From Anaerolineales bacterium UBA2200 (GTDB lineage: Bacteria > Chloroflexota > Anaerolineae > UBA2200), in assembly GCA_002327925.1 (NCBI GenBank), contig DCVA01000041.1:1-43040 (forward strand): a stretch of DNA of 43,040 nt, written 5' to 3'. Position 1 is the stretch's first letter; every line of letters begins with the position of its first letter. The notes below the pieces were generated by a model. It made no database searches. It was not told where the DNA came from and saw nothing but the letters and a program-made list of their open reading frames with translations. Positions 7,598-16,855 of this stretch are shown piece by piece. A program made the translations under genes and the position numbers.

Positions 7598-8263
7598 CTA
7601 GGCCTTTGCCGCCCATACGCGGTTCAGGACAGGAAGAGTCACCGTATCATGGCGCAGTTCGTAATAGCGCAGGACGGCCGCATGGGCATCAGGTTGCGAG
7701 GTGGCAATGCAGTCGGTAGCGATCACCGTGTAGTAATCGCGCGAGATGGCCCCCTGCGTGGTCGCCAGGACGCAACCGTTGGTGAGAAACCCGGTCAAGA
7801 CGATGGTCTTGCGGTCATACATGTTGAGAATGAGGTCGAGGTCCGTACCCACGAATGCGCTGGCCCGCCCCTTGCGGACGACAACCTCCGTCGGGAGCGG
7901 AGTGATTTCGCCGCAAAGCTGCCATCCAGGCGTGTTCTCGATGCAGCCGTATTTCATATCGGGAACCGTAAGCTCGCGGGTTAAGTTGCGGATGCGCACA
8001 GGTGAATGGGTGATGTGGTCGGACTTGACCGTGTGTTGTACGAAGATGGGCAGCACGCCGGCCCGGCGCGCGTACTTGATGGCCGTGGCGATGTTCGGCA
8101 AGGCAGCCTTCATCAGCGCGGCGTCCTCTCCCCAGATTGCGTTGGTTAACATCCCCGGCTCTGTGAAATCCTGCTGCACATCAATCATCACCAGCGCCGT
8201 ATGCTTGGGATCTACCAGCTCTTCGATCGTCGTCAGGACCTCGTGTCCCCCGATAATCTTCAT
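7598..8263 (-). CDS. isochorismatase-family cysteine hydrolase 1
   Basis: 221 residues, full length for the family, cytoplasmic. The catalytic triad of the nicotinamidase/N-carbamoylsarcosine amidase fold is visible: Asp in VMIDVQQDF (about 28), Lys in VVRKGRASAF (about 131) and Cys in LTNGCVLAT (about 164). These enzymes cleave C-N (or enol ether) bonds such as amides, ureides and carbamoyl groups. ATG at 8263 is chosen because AGGAGG stands seven nt upstream; a TTG two codons earlier is also open. It follows GATase1-like gene 1 in the block. The paralogue at 11034-11753 shares the N-terminal pattern TIEELVDPKHTAL. Substrate unknown. Confidence 0.85.
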   Translation of the reverse strand: MKIIGGHEVLTTIEELVDPKHTALVMIDVQQDFTEPGMLTNAIWGEDAALMKAALPNIATAIKYARRAGVLPIFVQHTVKSDHITHSPVRIRNLTRELTVPDMKYGCIENTPGWQLCGEITPLPTEVVVRKGRASAFVGTDLDLILNMYDRKTIVLTGFLTNGCVLATTQGAISRDYYTVIATDCIATSQPDAHAAVLRYYELRHDTVTLPVLNRVWAAKA

Positions 8264-8296
8264 TGCCAATCCTCCTACGTTGCGCAGTTTTGCCGT

Positions 8297-9103
8297 CTAT
8301 AGATCGTGTCCCAACCAGCGTGCCAGGTTTGACCAGAACGCATCATAATATCGCCAGGACAGGAACTCCTCCGTCGCCCACCATGGAGCTGCATCAGAGG
8401 CAAAGGCCGCCGCGCGGCCTTTGCCTACCTCCCAGACCGCCAGAATTGGGTCACCGCCGGAGCGCATGAGCTGCACGGCGCCTGACTTGACGTCGAACTT
8501 GTTGTGCCCGCCTAGCGGCGGCCAGACGGTCGCGATGCCTGCCAGGATGGGATGATCCGGTTTGACTACCTCCGGTGCCAGGCCCTCAGACGTAGTCACC
8601 AGGTCGTCATGATCGCTTATGACCACGGGCAGAACGTCAGCCAGGGGAGTCCTTGCAAAGCCGCCCAAGTTGCTGTTCCCGGCAAAGCTGGCATATCCCC
8701 CAAACATCAATAACCCTCCGCCGTCCAGCACGTACTGACGAATGGCCTCTAGCCGGTCCACACCTGCGCTCTCCTCGAGTCCAACTACGCGCCGCAATGT
8801 CGCAGCGTTGCAGTCGCTGAGCAGAATCGCATCGTACTGCTTCATCTCCCCGGCGGTTACCGGGAACTCCGCTGGCACACGAACGCTCGGCAGCCACCGC
8901 ACGTTATGGCCTGAGCGACGTAATGAATCTTCGACGTATACGCCGTCGACCTCAGCCAACCGGCTAATGATCGTCTCGAATTGCCTCTCCTGATGGTAGC
9001 TGAAAGACGCGGCCTCGCCGCACAGGCCGGCGGAAATGGAGCCATGTCCTTCTTGCCACTTCAGCACCACCCAACCCTTACCTGCAAACAGGACTCTCAC
9101 CAT
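8297..9103 (-). CDS. GATase1-like protein 1 (PF07090/DUF1355 type)
   Basis: 268 residues. A class I glutamine-amidotransferase-like Rossmann fold: MVRVLFAGKGW at the start, YDAILLSDCNAATL near residue 110 with a cysteine where a nucleophile may lie, YVLDGGGLLMFGGYASFAG near 150, and GRAAAFASDAAPWWA near the C-terminus. Such proteins are found beside sugar ABC transporters and are usually annotated as putative glutamine amidotransferase. There is no canonical GATase GxCxG elbow, so amidotransferase activity is doubtful. It lies between AOR-1 and hydrolase 1. The paralogue at 20390-21133 keeps the LSDC and GRAAAFASD motifs. Confidence 0.7.
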   Translation of the reverse strand: MVRVLFAGKGWVVLKWQEGHGSISAGLCGEAASFSYHQERQFETIISRLAEVDGVYVEDSLRRSGHNVRWLPSVRVPAEFPVTAGEMKQYDAILLSDCNAATLRRVVGLEESAGVDRLEAIRQYVLDGGGLLMFGGYASFAGNSNLGGFARTPLADVLPVVISDHDDLVTTSEGLAPEVVKPDHPILAGIATVWPPLGGHNKFDVKSGAVQLMRSGGDPILAVWEVGKGRAAAFASDAAPWWATEEFLSWRYYDAFWSNLARWLGHDL

Positions 9104-9128
9104 TGTCGTTTTCCTCCATTATTGTCAG

Positions 9129-11000
9129 TTAAGGGTGGGGAGTGTCGACCCAGCTCAACCCCAGTTCATCCAGTTTGCCCCTCGTCGGGGCTCCAGTCTG
9201 AGGGTCCCAGCCAAAGATCCCGTAGGCTGCGTTGCGCGTCTCCAGCCACTTATCGCGATCCAATCCACCCACATGATGGGCACCGCTGGTAGTAGGTTGG
9301 AAGAAGCGCTCCGGTAGAACGTCGTCCTCCGCCGTGAATCCTTCGCGCGCATTGAACTCCCGCCCCATGCAGAAAGCGCGTTCGGCTACCTTGGCGACCT
9401 CGTAGCACGACGTATCCCAGCCAGTGACGTTGCTCACCAGCGCCACCAGTTCTTGGGCTGTCCAAGGCAAGAAGTGGCACATCCCCAGGCAGTCCTTTGC
9501 CATGGTGAATTGATATCCGTAGTAGAAGACACGAGCTTTGTTCACGCTCATTTCCTTCAAAGGCATGGTCTCGTGGAATCCAAAGGCATGTAGAATGTCG
9601 AGTGGTCGCCCTGGCTGGACATAACTGGTGTCATGCACCCCGAGCACATGGTCCGCGCCAACGAACGACAGAGCAAACCCGATTGCCAGCGCCGGTTTGA
9701 GCCGCGGATCGTGCTTCCCGAATTCGACACCTTTCACCTGCATCGCTAGCTTCTCCGCACCCCGGCCAATTGCCTGTGCTGCCCTGCGACTGCCCTCAGC
9801 CAGCACATCCCCGATTCCTTCCCGTCTGACGATTCGCTCCAGAATCTGCAGCATGGCCTGCTCATTCCCAAAGCGCAGTTCAATCCCGTCGGTGTCTGCT
9901 GTGGTCAGCAACCCATTCTCATAGCACTCCATGGCAAATGCCATCGTGCCGCTAGCCGAGATCGTATCGATCGAGTTGGCGTTGCAGATCTGGTTCGCCA
10001 CGCAGATCGCTGCCAGGTTGGACACACCACAGTCCGTGCCAAAACCAGCCAGTGTCTCGTACTCCGGGCCCCCATACTCTTGTCTCACATTCCAGGGCGG
10101 GCCTAATTCGACTACTTTCTTGCAGCGAACGGCGCAGGCATAGCAGGAGTCCATACGAACGCCCACGGTCTGTTTCAAGGTCTCTGCCGAGATATTCTCG
10201 ATGTTATCCATGGGCCCGTCGCGCCAGTTGCGTACAGGCAGATTGCCGATCTGGTTGTACTGGACCATCGCTGCGCCCGTGCCATACATGGACAGGTCAC
10301 GCGACCACTGGTCGATAGATTCACGAATGCTGCGCGCCTGCTCCTTCACCGCATCCGGGTGTGCTAGCTGCACACGCTGCGTGCCGCGCACGGCGATGGC
10401 CTTGAGCTGTTTCGCACCCATGACTGCGCCCAGACCCGTGCGGCCGACCGTGCTGCGCCGGTCGTTCATCACGCACGCGAAGCGGACCAACCTCTCGCCC
10501 CCCGGCCCGATGGCCGAGATGCGCACCCGAGGATCCCCGAGCTCGTCCCTGATCGCCTTCTCTGTCTCCAAGACCTCTCTCCCCCACAGGTGGGAAGCGT
10601 CGCGCAGCTCCACCTTATCATCGGCGACGACCAGATAGGTGGGCTTGGCTGCCATTCCCTGCACTATAATGGCGTCCCACCCGGCGTTCTTCAGCTCAGC
10701 TCCGAAAAAGCCGCCCGATTCGCCTTTGCCCATGCCCCCAGTCATCGGCGACTTGCCACCCACACTGTGCCTGCCTCCTCCGGAAATGGGCACTCCGGTC
10801 AGAATGCTGGCTGACACAATCAGCAGGTTCTCGGGACCGTATGGGTCTGCGCCTGCGGGCACCTCACGCAACAGGTAGTAACCAATGAGTGCGGCACCGC
10901 CGCAGTACATCCGGTAAAACTTGTCGTCAGGCTCCTCAATCCATGTTCTACCAGTGCTCAGGTCAACCCGGAGTATCTTGCTCTGAAAGCCAAAGGGCAT
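9129..11000 (-). CDS. aldehyde ferredoxin oxidoreductase 1 (tungsten type)
   Basis: About 623 residues, typical for AOR. The N-terminal AOR domain begins SKILRVDLSTGRTWIEEP and contains GGGRHSVGGKSP and the pterin-binding GKGESGGFFGAELK...GWDAI. The cubane ligands are in DSCYACAVRCKK (about 286, 289, 293) and KDCLGMCHF (about 508), the spacing known from hyperthermophile AOR. Enzymes of this family oxidise aldehydes to acids with ferredoxin as partner, or act in reverse, using W-bispyranopterin and [4Fe-4S]. ATG at 11000 is preferred (GGAGG nine nt upstream) over TTG at 11006. It follows hydrolase 2 by 33 bp. The aldehyde substrate is unknown. Confidence 0.93.
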   Translation of the reverse strand: MPFGFQSKILRVDLSTGRTWIEEPDDKFYRMYCGGAALIGYYLLREVPAGADPYGPENLLIVSASILTGVPISGGGRHSVGGKSPMTGGMGKGESGGFFGAELKNAGWDAIIVQGMAAKPTYLVVADDKVELRDASHLWGREVLETEKAIRDELGDPRVRISAIGPGGERLVRFACVMNDRRSTVGRTGLGAVMGAKQLKAIAVRGTQRVQLAHPDAVKEQARSIRESIDQWSRDLSMYGTGAAMVQYNQIGNLPVRNWRDGPMDNIENISAETLKQTVGVRMDSCYACAVRCKKVVELGPPWNVRQEYGGPEYETLAGFGTDCGVSNLAAICVANQICNANSIDTISASGTMAFAMECYENGLLTTADTDGIELRFGNEQAMLQILERIVRREGIGDVLAEGSRRAAQAIGRGAEKLAMQVKGVEFGKHDPRLKPALAIGFALSFVGADHVLGVHDTSYVQPGRPLDILHAFGFHETMPLKEMSVNKARVFYYGYQFTMAKDCLGMCHFLPWTAQELVALVSNVTGWDTSCYEVAKVAERAFCMGREFNAREGFTAEDDVLPERFFQPTTSGAHHVGGLDRDKWLETRNAAYGIFGWDPQTGAPTRGKLDELGLSWVDTPHP

Positions 11001-11033
11001 CGCCAACCACCTCCAGACTCGGCTCAGAATCGC

Positions 11034-11753
11034 CTAGCCCGCCGAGGCGCAGCGCGGGACTGATGCTTCGGCGCTGGACTTGTCAGTGCTTGCCGATGGC
11101 TTGGCTGCCCAGATGGCCTTCAAACCATCTAGTTTCAGACTGCTGCCTTTCTCGAGCATCTCGAGCCAGATTCCGGCGCACTCTGGGTCGTTGCTTCCCA
11201 TGCAGTCCAGCAGGGGAACCGAGTGATACTCGTACCACAGTGCATCGCGGACGGTGCTAGCTACGCACGCTTCGGTAGCATAGCCGCATACCACCACGGT
11301 TTTGACTCCATGCTGCTGCAAAATGAGCTGTAGTGGCGTGCCCACAAACCCGCTCGGTCTCATCTTGGGCACGACGATGTCGCCTGGCTGCGGTTTTACC
11401 TCATCGCAGATCTCCCAACCCCAGGTGTTCTCGACGCACCCATAGTTGTCCGGATCGTACTTCAGGCCTCGTGTATAGTATCGAATCCATGGACCGGTGT
11501 GCGACCTATGGTCAGGCGCTACGGTGTGGTGGAGGTAGACCACCAAGACCCCGGCTTGGCGCGCTGCCTGAACTGCTTCAGCGATATTGGGCAGAACAGC
11601 TGCCATGGGGTGGTGAGCGCCTCCGCGGCGGTCCAGATAGCCGCCCGGATATGCCAGGTCCTTCTGCACATCCACGACCAAGAGGGCGGTGTGCTTGGGA
11701 TCAACCAGCTCTTCAATTGTCTGCAGTACCTCACGGCCATTGATGGTTAGCAT
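11034..11753 (-). CDS. isochorismatase-family cysteine hydrolase 2
   Basis: 239 residues. Triad: Asp in VVDVQKDL (about 28), Lys in VVPKMRPSGF (about 130), Cys in TEACVAST (about 163). It is a paralogue of the hydrolase at 7598-8263 and shares TIEELVDPKHTAL, YGC.EN and W.C.E, but has an extra Ser/Ala-rich tail of about 20 residues. Members hydrolyse amide or carbamoyl groups. GGAG stands eight nt before the ATG. It lies between AOR-2 and AOR-1, which fits a pathway where C-N hydrolysis and aldehyde/acid redox steps alternate (inference). Confidence 0.85.
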   Translation of the reverse strand: MLTINGREVLQTIEELVDPKHTALLVVDVQKDLAYPGGYLDRRGGAHHPMAAVLPNIAEAVQAARQAGVLVVYLHHTVAPDHRSHTGPWIRYYTRGLKYDPDNYGCVENTWGWEICDEVKPQPGDIVVPKMRPSGFVGTPLQLILQQHGVKTVVVCGYATEACVASTVRDALWYEYHSVPLLDCMGSNDPECAGIWLEMLEKGSSLKLDGLKAIWAAKPSASTDKSSAEASVPRCASAG

Positions 11754-11912
11754 TCAAGGATCTCCTTGTCGGTATACTGATGGAGCCAAAGCCCCTGAAC
11801 TCCCTGCTGCGCCTTCAGCGCTTTCGGCCTTCGTGGCGCCGCACGCGCTGGTTATCTGGCGCAGGCAAGATTGCGGGCAGCGCATCCTGGCCCGCGAGCA
11901 TAAGCTGCTCTC

Positions 11913-11948
11913 ACCTACCTGCGGGGTCGCAACGCCCCGCAGGTAGGT
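11913..11948 (-). other. long perfect hairpin between AOR-2 and hydrolase 2
   Basis: A 14-bp perfect stem, ACCTACCTGCGGGG and its complement, around an 8-nt loop. It lies in the 231-bp gap after the AOR-2 stop. Neither side has a T-run, so it is not a standard intrinsic terminator; an RNA-stability or attenuating hairpin is more likely. I see nothing else in this gap. Confidence 0.5.
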
Positions 11949-11984
11949 CACACTCCACTCGGTGATTCTCCTGGCCGTGTCGGG

Positions 11985-13868
11985 CTACTTCACCGCTTCA
12001 TTCACCCACAGGACACCCAAGTCCGCAAGGTTGGCTTGCGTCGGCATACCTGTCTTGAGGTCCCAGCCGAGCAGCTGGTACGTCATATCGCGACATGCCA
12101 TCCATGCTTCGCGGTCGATGCCTCGCTCCTTGTGTGCGCCGTTCGTGGTCGGGCCGAAGAATCGCTCTGGCACAATGTCGTCATCCGCCGTGAATCCTTC
12201 CCGGATGTTGAACGCACGCGCCAACGCCAGCGCTCGCAGACCGATCTTGTGCAACTCGAGTAGATTGGTGTTCCAGCCTGTCACCGTTCGGACCAGTTGG
12301 ACAGTCTCGTCCACATTGTATGGCACGAACTGGCACACTACCAGCGAGTCCTGCATGACTGCATAGGGAAATGCATAGGAAATCAACCTTGCTTTCTGCG
12401 GCCCGAGGTCGTTCGCTGGGAGCTCTTCCAGAAAGCCGAAGGCCTGGTTCTTGGGGTTCACTTTTACTACCCCCTGGTCATGCACACCTACCATGTGGTC
12501 CATGCCCATTGGGTTGATACCCATGACCAGACCCATGCCTGGCTTGATGCGCAGGTCGTGCATGCCCGGGTCAACTCCCTTGGTCTGAATGGCGAACTTC
12601 TCCGCTCCTTTGCCGATCTTCTTGGCGGCAATGCGGCTGCCGTCCGCCAGCAGGTTGCCGATGGCCTCGCGCTTGGCGATCAGATCCAGTACCTGCAGCA
12701 TGGCCCGTTCACTGCCGAAGCGCAGTTCAATCCCTCCCGTATCCTCGAGCGTCAGAAGACCATTCTCGAAGCACTCCATCGCGAAGGCGATGGTGCCACC
12801 GGCTGAGATACCGTCCAGGCCCAAAGCGTTGCACATCTGCCCGCCCAGAATGATCGCTTCCAGACTCGTTACCCCGCAGTCACCCCCAAGCGCAGCCAGG
12901 GTCTCGTATTCCAGTCCGCCGTACTCCGGTATCACGTTCCATGGCTCGCCGATCTTAAGCACCTTCTTGCAGTGAATCGGGCACGCATAGCACGTATCCA
13001 TGCCGATGTTGTACTTGCGATCTATCATCACCTGCGCGCAGTTGTTCTCGATGCCGTCGAGCAGGCCGTCGCGGAAGTTGTTGATGGGCAACCCGCCGGC
13101 CTCCATCCATGGCTTGGGGAACGAACCGGTGCCGTTCGTCCTCAACATCTGCGGCCCGTTGTTGACGCGGTCCACGATGGTTTTGGCTAGTGCCTTGAAC
13201 GCCACCTCATCGGCGATGCCCACCTTACTCGTTCCGCGCACGGCGATGGCCTTCAGATTCTTTGACCCCATCACTGCACCAAGCCCGCAGCGACCCGCCG
13301 CCGATCGCAGGTCGACCATGATGCAGGCGAACTTGACCAGCTTCTCGCCAGCAGGGCCGATTGACGATACCCGGATGCGCTTATCACCCAGTTCGGCCTG
13401 AATGGCATGCTCTGTCTCCAGCACCTCGAGGCCCCACAACTTCGAGGCATCGCGGACATCGACCTTATCGTCGAGAATGCACAGATACACCGGCTTGGGC
13501 GACATGCCCTGGATGACGACCGCATCCCAGCCGGCATGCTTGAGCTCGGCGCCCCAATGGCCGCCCACCTCTGCCTTGCCGTAGCCGCCAGAAATCGGGG
13601 ATTTGGCGCCGACGCTGTGCCGGCCAGCCCCACCGATTGGGGTCCCAGTCACAACACCGGCGCTGAAGACCAAACGGTTCTCCGGACCAAGTGGATCCGC
13701 GTGGGCTGGCACTTCCTTCAACAGGTAGTAGCCGACCAAAGCTGCACCGCCCAAGTACGTGCGGTAGAACGTTTCGTTGGGCTCCTCCGTCCACGTCTTC
13801 CCCGAGCTCAAATCGATGTGGAGTATCTTGCCCATGTACCCAAAAACCTGCCTCTTCTCTTCAGTCAT
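11985..13868 (-). CDS. aldehyde ferredoxin oxidoreductase 2 (tungsten type)
   Basis: 627 residues, paralogous to AOR-1 along its whole length. Cubane cysteines are in MDTCYACPIHCKK (293, 296, 300) and QDSLVVCQF (512). The pterin region shows GAGRHSVGAKSP and GKAEVGGHWGAELK. AOR-1 has KDCLGMC where this copy has QDSLVVC, and the loops around the C-terminal active-site funnel differ (GMHDLRIKPGMGLVMGINPMG here against GKHDPRLKPALAIGFALSFVG). Different aldehydes are therefore likely. GGAG stands six nt before the ATG. It is downstream of the M28-like gene by 52 bp, in the same block. Confidence 0.93.
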   Translation of the reverse strand: MTEEKRQVFGYMGKILHIDLSSGKTWTEEPNETFYRTYLGGAALVGYYLLKEVPAHADPLGPENRLVFSAGVVTGTPIGGAGRHSVGAKSPISGGYGKAEVGGHWGAELKHAGWDAVVIQGMSPKPVYLCILDDKVDVRDASKLWGLEVLETEHAIQAELGDKRIRVSSIGPAGEKLVKFACIMVDLRSAAGRCGLGAVMGSKNLKAIAVRGTSKVGIADEVAFKALAKTIVDRVNNGPQMLRTNGTGSFPKPWMEAGGLPINNFRDGLLDGIENNCAQVMIDRKYNIGMDTCYACPIHCKKVLKIGEPWNVIPEYGGLEYETLAALGGDCGVTSLEAIILGGQMCNALGLDGISAGGTIAFAMECFENGLLTLEDTGGIELRFGSERAMLQVLDLIAKREAIGNLLADGSRIAAKKIGKGAEKFAIQTKGVDPGMHDLRIKPGMGLVMGINPMGMDHMVGVHDQGVVKVNPKNQAFGFLEELPANDLGPQKARLISYAFPYAVMQDSLVVCQFVPYNVDETVQLVRTVTGWNTNLLELHKIGLRALALARAFNIREGFTADDDIVPERFFGPTTNGAHKERGIDREAWMACRDMTYQLLGWDLKTGMPTQANLADLGVLWVNEAVK

Positions 13869-13920
13869 CGTAAACTCCTATCCTCCCCTATGATATGTTC
13901 CTGGTCCTGCCGTAGCCTAG

Positions 13921-15879
13921 CTACGTGAGTCGGGCTACGCCGCAACGGACGAGCCACTGAAAGTACTGCCCCAACTCGTCAGTCAGCGTTACACCGGCCT
14001 CCTGCTCGACCAGATCTGCAATGTCTGCAACGGTTCGCTTGCCGTCACACCAGTATTGTGCCAGGTGGGTCAGCGTGTAGAACCCGCGCCCAAACTGGCG
14101 CGACAGCCGCCAGAATGAGATTCGCTCCTCCCGAGTCAACCTGGGCAGGAACGGACGGAACACCATCGGCCCGCGATAGAGCCGTTCTGGAACCATGTTC
14201 GCCACATCATCGGCAGCGCGTTCCGCTGGCGTGTTCTTCGCCGCCGACGTATGCGCATCACCCTCACGGCATCTTGTCTGCGCGAACTCAAGTTCTACCT
14301 GAGTGGCGCGCTGGGATGCGTACTTGAACCCGGCAACGGCCTGTTCTGCCTTTGGCGCCAGCCGGAGCAGCGAATCCAGTGCTGCCTCCTGGCGGCCCAA
14401 CACGAAACTCGCGCGCTTCTCGAGTGCCGCGGCTCCTCCGTCAACCCTCTGCGCGAGGTCTGCCGCGATGCGACCCTTGAATCGGGTGACCATGTCATAG
14501 CCCAGCCAGTCCACCTCGTCCGCGCCAGCGTTGGCTACGGTGTAGATCCAGGCTGCAGCCCAAGTCCCAACGATGCCCAGCATCTTGGGATCGACCTTGT
14601 CGATCGTATCCTCCGAAGTACTGATGAACCGATCCGGTCGCTGAACCAGGGACGCGGTAGGGATGCCTACCGTGGGGTCCGACAGGATCGTCTGGTCGGT
14701 CGCTCCCCGAAAAGCACTCACACCGTGGCGGATGGGGGTATAGCCTTTGTAGCCGGCCTTGGGCTGCAAGGAGTCCAACCAGGCGTCACGAATGACCTCC
14801 AGCAGATCGTCTACGAAGGAGGCCGTGGCTTGGGCGGGACGCTCGATCAATAGTGTACTGCCGCACAGCTCCTGGTTCTCTCCGATAGTCTCCATCTGGA
14901 TCGCTGCGACGTGCTCAGAGATGTTGTCCTCGGCAGTCGACAGGTATGCGTACGTACCGGTCATCTCGGCGGGCCACAGGAAGACGATGGTGCGCTTGGG
15001 CCGCTTCAGAGTACCATTGGCAATCAGTTTCTGCAGAGTGCGGGCTACTTCCATGTTCGTGGCGCTTCCCGATCCACTCCAGTTTGCCGAAGGCCAGGCA
15101 TGGCAGAGGTGGGTGATCGAGATCACCTTCTCCTGCGTCGCGCCGGGGATGACGGCCATCGGCAGGGTCATGGTGCCGTCAAAAAGCCTCGCCTTGACCT
15201 CGGCCCGTAGCCGGACGGTCTGGCCGCTCTCGACCAATTCTCGTACAAGCCTGCCTTGAGCGGGAGACAAAACAAACCCAAAGGTCGGCTTCTGTTCCTT
15301 CGAGAACCAGAAGTGGGTATACTGTACGGCATCCTGCAGGTCACCCGCCTTGCGCACCGGATAGACCTCGTCCAGGTGATCGTTTATGATACCTAGCGCC
15401 CCGCGCTCATCCACTGCTAGGTCATGCAGGCGCTCGCGGTCGCCGTCACTCAGCACGAACTTGCCACGGACGTCCAGACCCTCATAGTCTTCCTCTTCCT
15501 CGCCATTGTGCAGCACGACCACTTCGCCCTCGACCGGCGGCGTGGGGCCGCTGCGCTGGATGAGACCGACCCGGTTGGTGCGGTACTCAACCAGGCGCTG
15601 CGCGTGATCTAGCGGCTCCAGAAGGTCCAGTGCGGCCTGCTGCCCTTCCCAGTCCTGGAACATCAGGGCAGTCCAATACTCGGCATCAAAGCTCGCTGGG
15701 AAGCTCAACAGCTCGGTCTGCAGACCATGCCCCTGCATCTGCCTGATCAGGTAGTTCGCGGCCGCAGTGAATCCCGGTGTGACCTGCATCCGGTCAAATT
15801 GGTTCAAGCCCCTAAGGAACTCCATGGCCGAGTCGCCACAGAGTTCGCCGCCGATGGTTCCTAGAACGTCTCGTATCAT
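13921..15879 (-). CDS. M28-like peptidase with altered metal site and winged-helix/PqqD-like tail
   Basis: 652 residues without a signal peptide. Residues about 1-240 hold the N-terminal and PA-like insert, and 240-470 the M28/DUF4910 zinc aminopeptidase core: ITHLCHAWPSANWSGSGSATN near 257-275, LWPAEMTGTYAYL near 302-313 and AIQMETIGEN near 326. In active relatives the first motif reads HxCHPxPSANDNASG; here the metal-bridging Asp is missing (ANW for AND). The last 60 residues (YWCDGKRTVADIADLVEQEAG) look like a PqqD-like or winged-helix domain. The function may be binding or a changed hydrolysis rather than normal peptidase work. The 5' neighbour is the sugar permease; the ATG has AAGGA about 13 nt upstream. 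Confidence 0.7.
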   Translation of the reverse strand: MIRDVLGTIGGELCGDSAMEFLRGLNQFDRMQVTPGFTAAANYLIRQMQGHGLQTELLSFPASFDAEYWTALMFQDWEGQQAALDLLEPLDHAQRLVEYRTNRVGLIQRSGPTPPVEGEVVVLHNGEEEEDYEGLDVRGKFVLSDGDRERLHDLAVDERGALGIINDHLDEVYPVRKAGDLQDAVQYTHFWFSKEQKPTFGFVLSPAQGRLVRELVESGQTVRLRAEVKARLFDGTMTLPMAVIPGATQEKVISITHLCHAWPSANWSGSGSATNMEVARTLQKLIANGTLKRPKRTIVFLWPAEMTGTYAYLSTAEDNISEHVAAIQMETIGENQELCGSTLLIERPAQATASFVDDLLEVIRDAWLDSLQPKAGYKGYTPIRHGVSAFRGATDQTILSDPTVGIPTASLVQRPDRFISTSEDTIDKVDPKMLGIVGTWAAAWIYTVANAGADEVDWLGYDMVTRFKGRIAADLAQRVDGGAAALEKRASFVLGRQEAALDSLLRLAPKAEQAVAGFKYASQRATQVELEFAQTRCREGDAHTSAAKNTPAERAADDVANMVPERLYRGPMVFRPFLPRLTREERISFWRLSRQFGRGFYTLTHLAQYWCDGKRTVADIADLVEQEAGVTLTDELGQYFQWLVRCGVARLT

Positions 15880-15965
15880 CTTCGATCAGATGTCCTTTCG
15901 CGTGATTTGCCTCTGTGCCCTGGCTCTCGGCACGTGGCCTATGCCAGCATGGACAGCGCCGCAAG

Positions 15966-16841
15966 CTACTTGCCATGCCCGAGCGTCAGGCCCCGCACAA
16001 TGTACTTCTGTACGTAACCGGCAACCAGCAGTTCTGGCAGCATCACCAGCGTCCCTGCCGCGGCGGCTAGGCCCTGAATCTGGCCGGTGTAGGTGCTGGA
16101 GTAACCAGTGAGCGCCACCGTCACAGGTTGAGCCCTTGTCTGTGACAAGATGTACCCTATCTCGAATGTGTTCCATGCCGCAACAAAAACCAATACGGCG
16201 CTGGCGGCCAGGCCGGGCGCCACCAACGGCAGGGCGACGTTGCGAAACACCTGCCATGCCGTACAGCCATCTACCTTCGCCGCCTCCTCGATCTCAATCG
16301 GTATGTCTGCAAAATAGCCCTTCATCATCCAGATGAGGTATGGCAACAAGTTCATTTGGTAAGCCAGGATCATCCCATGATAGGTATCGTAGAGCTTGAG
16401 TTGCCGCCACAGAATGAAGAGGGGTATGACCACCGCGAATGTGGGGATGAATCGCACGAACAGGAACATCAGACCCACCGTCTTCTGCAGCCGCGACCTG
16501 GTGCGCGCGAGCGCGTAGGCTGCCGGTACGCCTACTGCCAGTGCCACGGCGACCGATCCGAATCCGATGATCATGCTGTTCTTGAACCCTTTCAGGAACT
16601 CGACCTGCACTACCACAAAGCCAAGACTGCCTGGCTTCACGTACATGTTTAGTGCCGCCTTGTAGTTCTCCAAGAATACCTTGAACGTGAACTTGGGTGG
16701 GTTCGAGATGGCATCGATCGGCGATTTGAACGACATGGTGAAGAGCCAGTAGAACGGGAAGATGGTCCAGATCAGGAACAACGCAACGAGGAAGTACAGA
16801 ATGATCCTACCGATTGTCTTCTTGACCGGGTTTGTTCTCAT
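15966..16841 (-). CDS. sugar ABC transporter permease 2 (MalG/CUT1 type)
   Basis: About 291 residues, with six predicted transmembrane helices. The ABC-permease EAA loop EEAAKVDGCTAWQVFRNVALPLVAPG (near residue 190) binds the ATPase. The N-terminus, with FLIWTIFPFYWLFTMSFK, is typical of MalG-like subunits. The internal ATG at 16841 is chosen over the more upstream frame start at 16898 because the family begins with a short basic tail (MRTNPVKK) before helix 1 and TAGGAG lies 11 nt upstream. It follows the partner permease by 14 bp. The ATPase that drives it is not in the window. Confidence 0.88.
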   Translation of the reverse strand: MRTNPVKKTIGRIILYFLVALFLIWTIFPFYWLFTMSFKSPIDAISNPPKFTFKVFLENYKAALNMYVKPGSLGFVVVQVEFLKGFKNSMIIGFGSVAVALAVGVPAAYALARTRSRLQKTVGLMFLFVRFIPTFAVVIPLFILWRQLKLYDTYHGMILAYQMNLLPYLIWMMKGYFADIPIEIEEAAKVDGCTAWQVFRNVALPLVAPGLAASAVLVFVAAWNTFEIGYILSQTRAQPVTVALTGYSSTYTGQIQGLAAAAGTLVMLPELLVAGYVQKYIVRGLTLGHGK

Positions 16842-16855
16842 TGTCGATGCATCTC

